A stretch of 5,989 bases of DNA, taken from assembly GCA_016776705.1 (NCBI GenBank), contig JADHSW010000175.1, positions 1 to 5,989 on the forward strand, given 5' to 3'. Positions 4,901-5,989 of the stretch are shown here, one piece after another (positions within the stretch are counted from its first letter, which is position 1; every line of letters begins with the position of its first letter). The stretch is from Rhodospirillales bacterium. Its GTDB lineage: Bacteria > Pseudomonadota > Alphaproteobacteria > Rhodospirillales > JABHCV01. The translations under genes and the position numbers were made by a program. The notes beneath the pieces were generated by a model, which did no database searches, had not been told where the DNA came from, and worked only from the letters and a program-made list of their open reading frames with translations.

Positions 4901-5343
4901 CTAAGATCAAATCCCAAATCAAGGTGGTAATCCTCCAGCATTGGCAGGTTCAGCACCTTGATCCCGGTCATTTTTTGGATTTGTTCTAAAACACTATCAA
5001 CACCGCCTTTTTCCGCTGAAGCGATGACAAACCAAAGGTTTAAGCGGTGTTCACGCTCGTAGTTGTGATTGACTTCGTCAAAATTACTGACAATAGCCGC
5101 AACTTCTTCAAGACGATCCTGATCGACGGCCATGGCCGCCAGTGTGGATTCCCCCACCGTATTGGGCTTGAAAACAGCACCAACGCGGCTCAACGTGCCA
5201 TTTTCCTTCAGCACCTTCAGGGCCTCGATGACGTCATCTTCCTCAACACCCAGTTTTTTGGCGATCTCGGCATAAGGACGCTCGACCAGCGGCAGATCCC
5301 GTTGAAAGCCGTCGATCATCCTTTTTTCAAGATCATCCATCAT
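4891..5343 (-). CDS. nirD: Siroheme decarboxylase subunit NirD
   Basis: This is a 150-residue protein if translation starts at ATG 5343-5341. It is an Lrp/AsnC-fold member of the NirD/NirG branch, with a winged-helix-like N-terminus (RPYAEIAKKLGVEEDDVIEA) and the signature HNYEREHRLNLWFVIAS (about 93-109). It works with the other Lrp-like proteins in converting siroheme to 12,18-didecarboxysiroheme. The 5' end reads TTG-ATG-ATG. The first ATG overlaps the nirF stop by one base (TGATG), a common coupling arrangement, while the TTG at 5346 would overlap nirF by four bases and the second ATG (5340) would follow its stop. No strong Shine-Dalgarno decides between them. The C-terminus (FDLRWT) is encoded within the overlap with nirL. 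Confidence 0.92.
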   Translation of the reverse strand: MMDDLEKRMIDGFQRDLPLVERPYAEIAKKLGVEEDDVIEALKVLKENGTLSRVGAVFKPNTVGESTLAAMAVDQDRLEEVAAIVSNFDEVNHNYEREHRLNLWFVIASAEKGGVDSVLEQIQKMTGIKVLNLPMLEDYHLDLGFDLRWT

Positions 5344-5989
5344 CAAAGGCCCGTTCTGTGGGCGCGGGCGGTGAAAAAGATACCGCTGGGCTTCAAGGCG
5401 GGTAGTTCTTTCAGTATTTCAGTGGTGGCGGTGTCATAGACCTGCAACATGTCCTTGTCGCGTACAGACATCCAGACTTCTTCTCCCCGCGGGGTGAATT
5501 CCATATGCAGGACGCCCTTGCCCGGTGTCAGGGTTTTGACCAGTTTCATGCTTTCCACGTCGATAATCTGCACCGTGTCGTTACGCGGAACCGAGAAATT
5601 GACCCAGACCTGGCGCCCGTCCGGCCTGGCCATAACGAACACCGGCTGGCCGTGAACGGGTATTCTTGCGACTTCCTGCCACGTCGCCATATCGACAACC
5701 AGAACCGAATGATGTCCGACAGCTGGCACAAAGGCATGACCGCCGGCGACGGCCCAGCCTTCAAGATGCGGCATCTTGTAAACCGGGAGTTTTTCTTCAC
5801 CTCGGCCATATTTGTCAAGGATGCGGGTCACCCCTTTTTCAAGGTGCCACAAATCCAGCATGGCCATACCGTCCTCGCCGAAAAGTCCGGCGATATAGGT
5901 GCGACCATCCGGCGTGATCAAGCCGTCATAGGGCTGGTGGCCGATGTTGGCGAATTTGCGGATGTCAGGGTTCGCAATGTCGCTCATAT
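5343..5989 (-). CDS. nirF: Heme d1 biosynthesis protein NirF, 5' part missing
   Basis: The C-terminal 214 or so residues are visible; the frame continues past the window edge, and the ATG at 5987 is probably internal because NirF proteins have about 390-400 residues. The sequence shows repeating beta-propeller blades (PYDGLITPDGRTYIAGLFGEDG at the start, then VARIPVHGQPVFVMARPDG and VLHMEFTPRGEEVWMSVRD) and ends in the family-typical FFTARAHRTGL. NirF is related to the d1-binding eight-bladed propeller of NirS and to NirN. It binds a late intermediate of heme d1 and is essential for making the cofactor; the precise reaction has been debated, and depending on species the protein is periplasmic or cytoplasmic. 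Any N-terminal export signal is outside the window, so location cannot be judged here. It is followed by nirD with a TGATG overlap. Confidence 0.95.
   Translation of the reverse strand, partial: MSDIANPDIRKFANIGHQPYDGLITPDGRTYIAGLFGEDGMAMLDLWHLEKGVTRILDKYGRGEEKLPVYKMPHLEGWAVAGGHAFVPAVGHHSVLVVDMATWQEVARIPVHGQPVFVMARPDGRQVWVNFSVPRNDTVQIIDVESMKLVKTLTPGKGVLHMEFTPRGEEVWMSVRDKDMLQVYDTATTEILKELPALKPSGIFFTARAHRTGL

Noticed and set aside
3453..5343. Four Lrp/AsnC-type transcription regulators
   Set aside because: The winged-helix part resembles Lrp, but the HNYxR and WPYNLFCMVHG signatures and the place between nirF and nirJ identify siroheme decarboxylase subunits.
1..5989. CRISPR arrays, tRNA or rRNA genes, insertion sequences
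   Set aside because: No regularly spaced repeats, tRNA-like cloverleaf, rRNA sequence, transposase or terminal repeats were seen on reading the window.

Overview
This window reads as part of a proteobacterial chromosome, most likely from a denitrifying alphaproteobacterium of the Rhodospirillales or marine type. That placement is an inference from protein resemblance (NirJ, the DoeB-like deacylase, the LuxR-type HTH) and moderate GC content; no rRNA or other phylogenetic marker is present.

The right-hand 3.8 kb (about 2226-5989, all on the minus strand) is a tightly packed heme d1 biosynthesis operon. In transcription order it contains nirF (5' end outside the window), nirD, nirL, nirG, nirH and nirJ. 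Neighbouring genes overlap by 1-10 bases or are 3 bases apart, so this is almost certainly one transcript with translational coupling. Heme d1 is the cofactor of the periplasmic cytochrome cd1 nitrite reductase NirS. The four Lrp/AsnC-fold proteins NirD, NirL, NirG and NirH decarboxylate siroheme to 12,18-didecarboxysiroheme. The radical SAM enzyme NirJ then replaces two propionate side chains with oxo groups, and the beta-propeller protein NirF acts late in the pathway. nirS, nirE, nirN and the operon promoter are not in the window.

A small plus-strand gene (1804-2193) with a LuxR/GerE DNA-binding domain and no autoinducer-binding domain runs convergently toward nirJ. The two genes share a short terminator hairpin that holds the nirJ stop codon in its loop. 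A perfect 22-bp inverted repeat with the CTG-N10-CAG layout of a lux box covers the first possible start codon of this gene. A better ribosome binding site further down suggests the real protein may be only 73 residues.

To the left of a 389-bp AT-rich intergenic region is a minus-strand pair. The first gene encodes a zinc-dependent succinylglutamate desuccinylase/aspartoacylase-family deacylase most like DoeB of ectoine catabolism. It is followed immediately (stop and start codons abutting) by slyX. slyX faces the 3' end of a plus-strand gene for a c-type heme protein with a DUF3365/Tll0287-like domain, whose 5' part is outside the window; the two stop codons are 3 bases apart.

The nir genes are a known system. 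The least explained part is the small LuxR-type gene and the inverted repeats in front of it.
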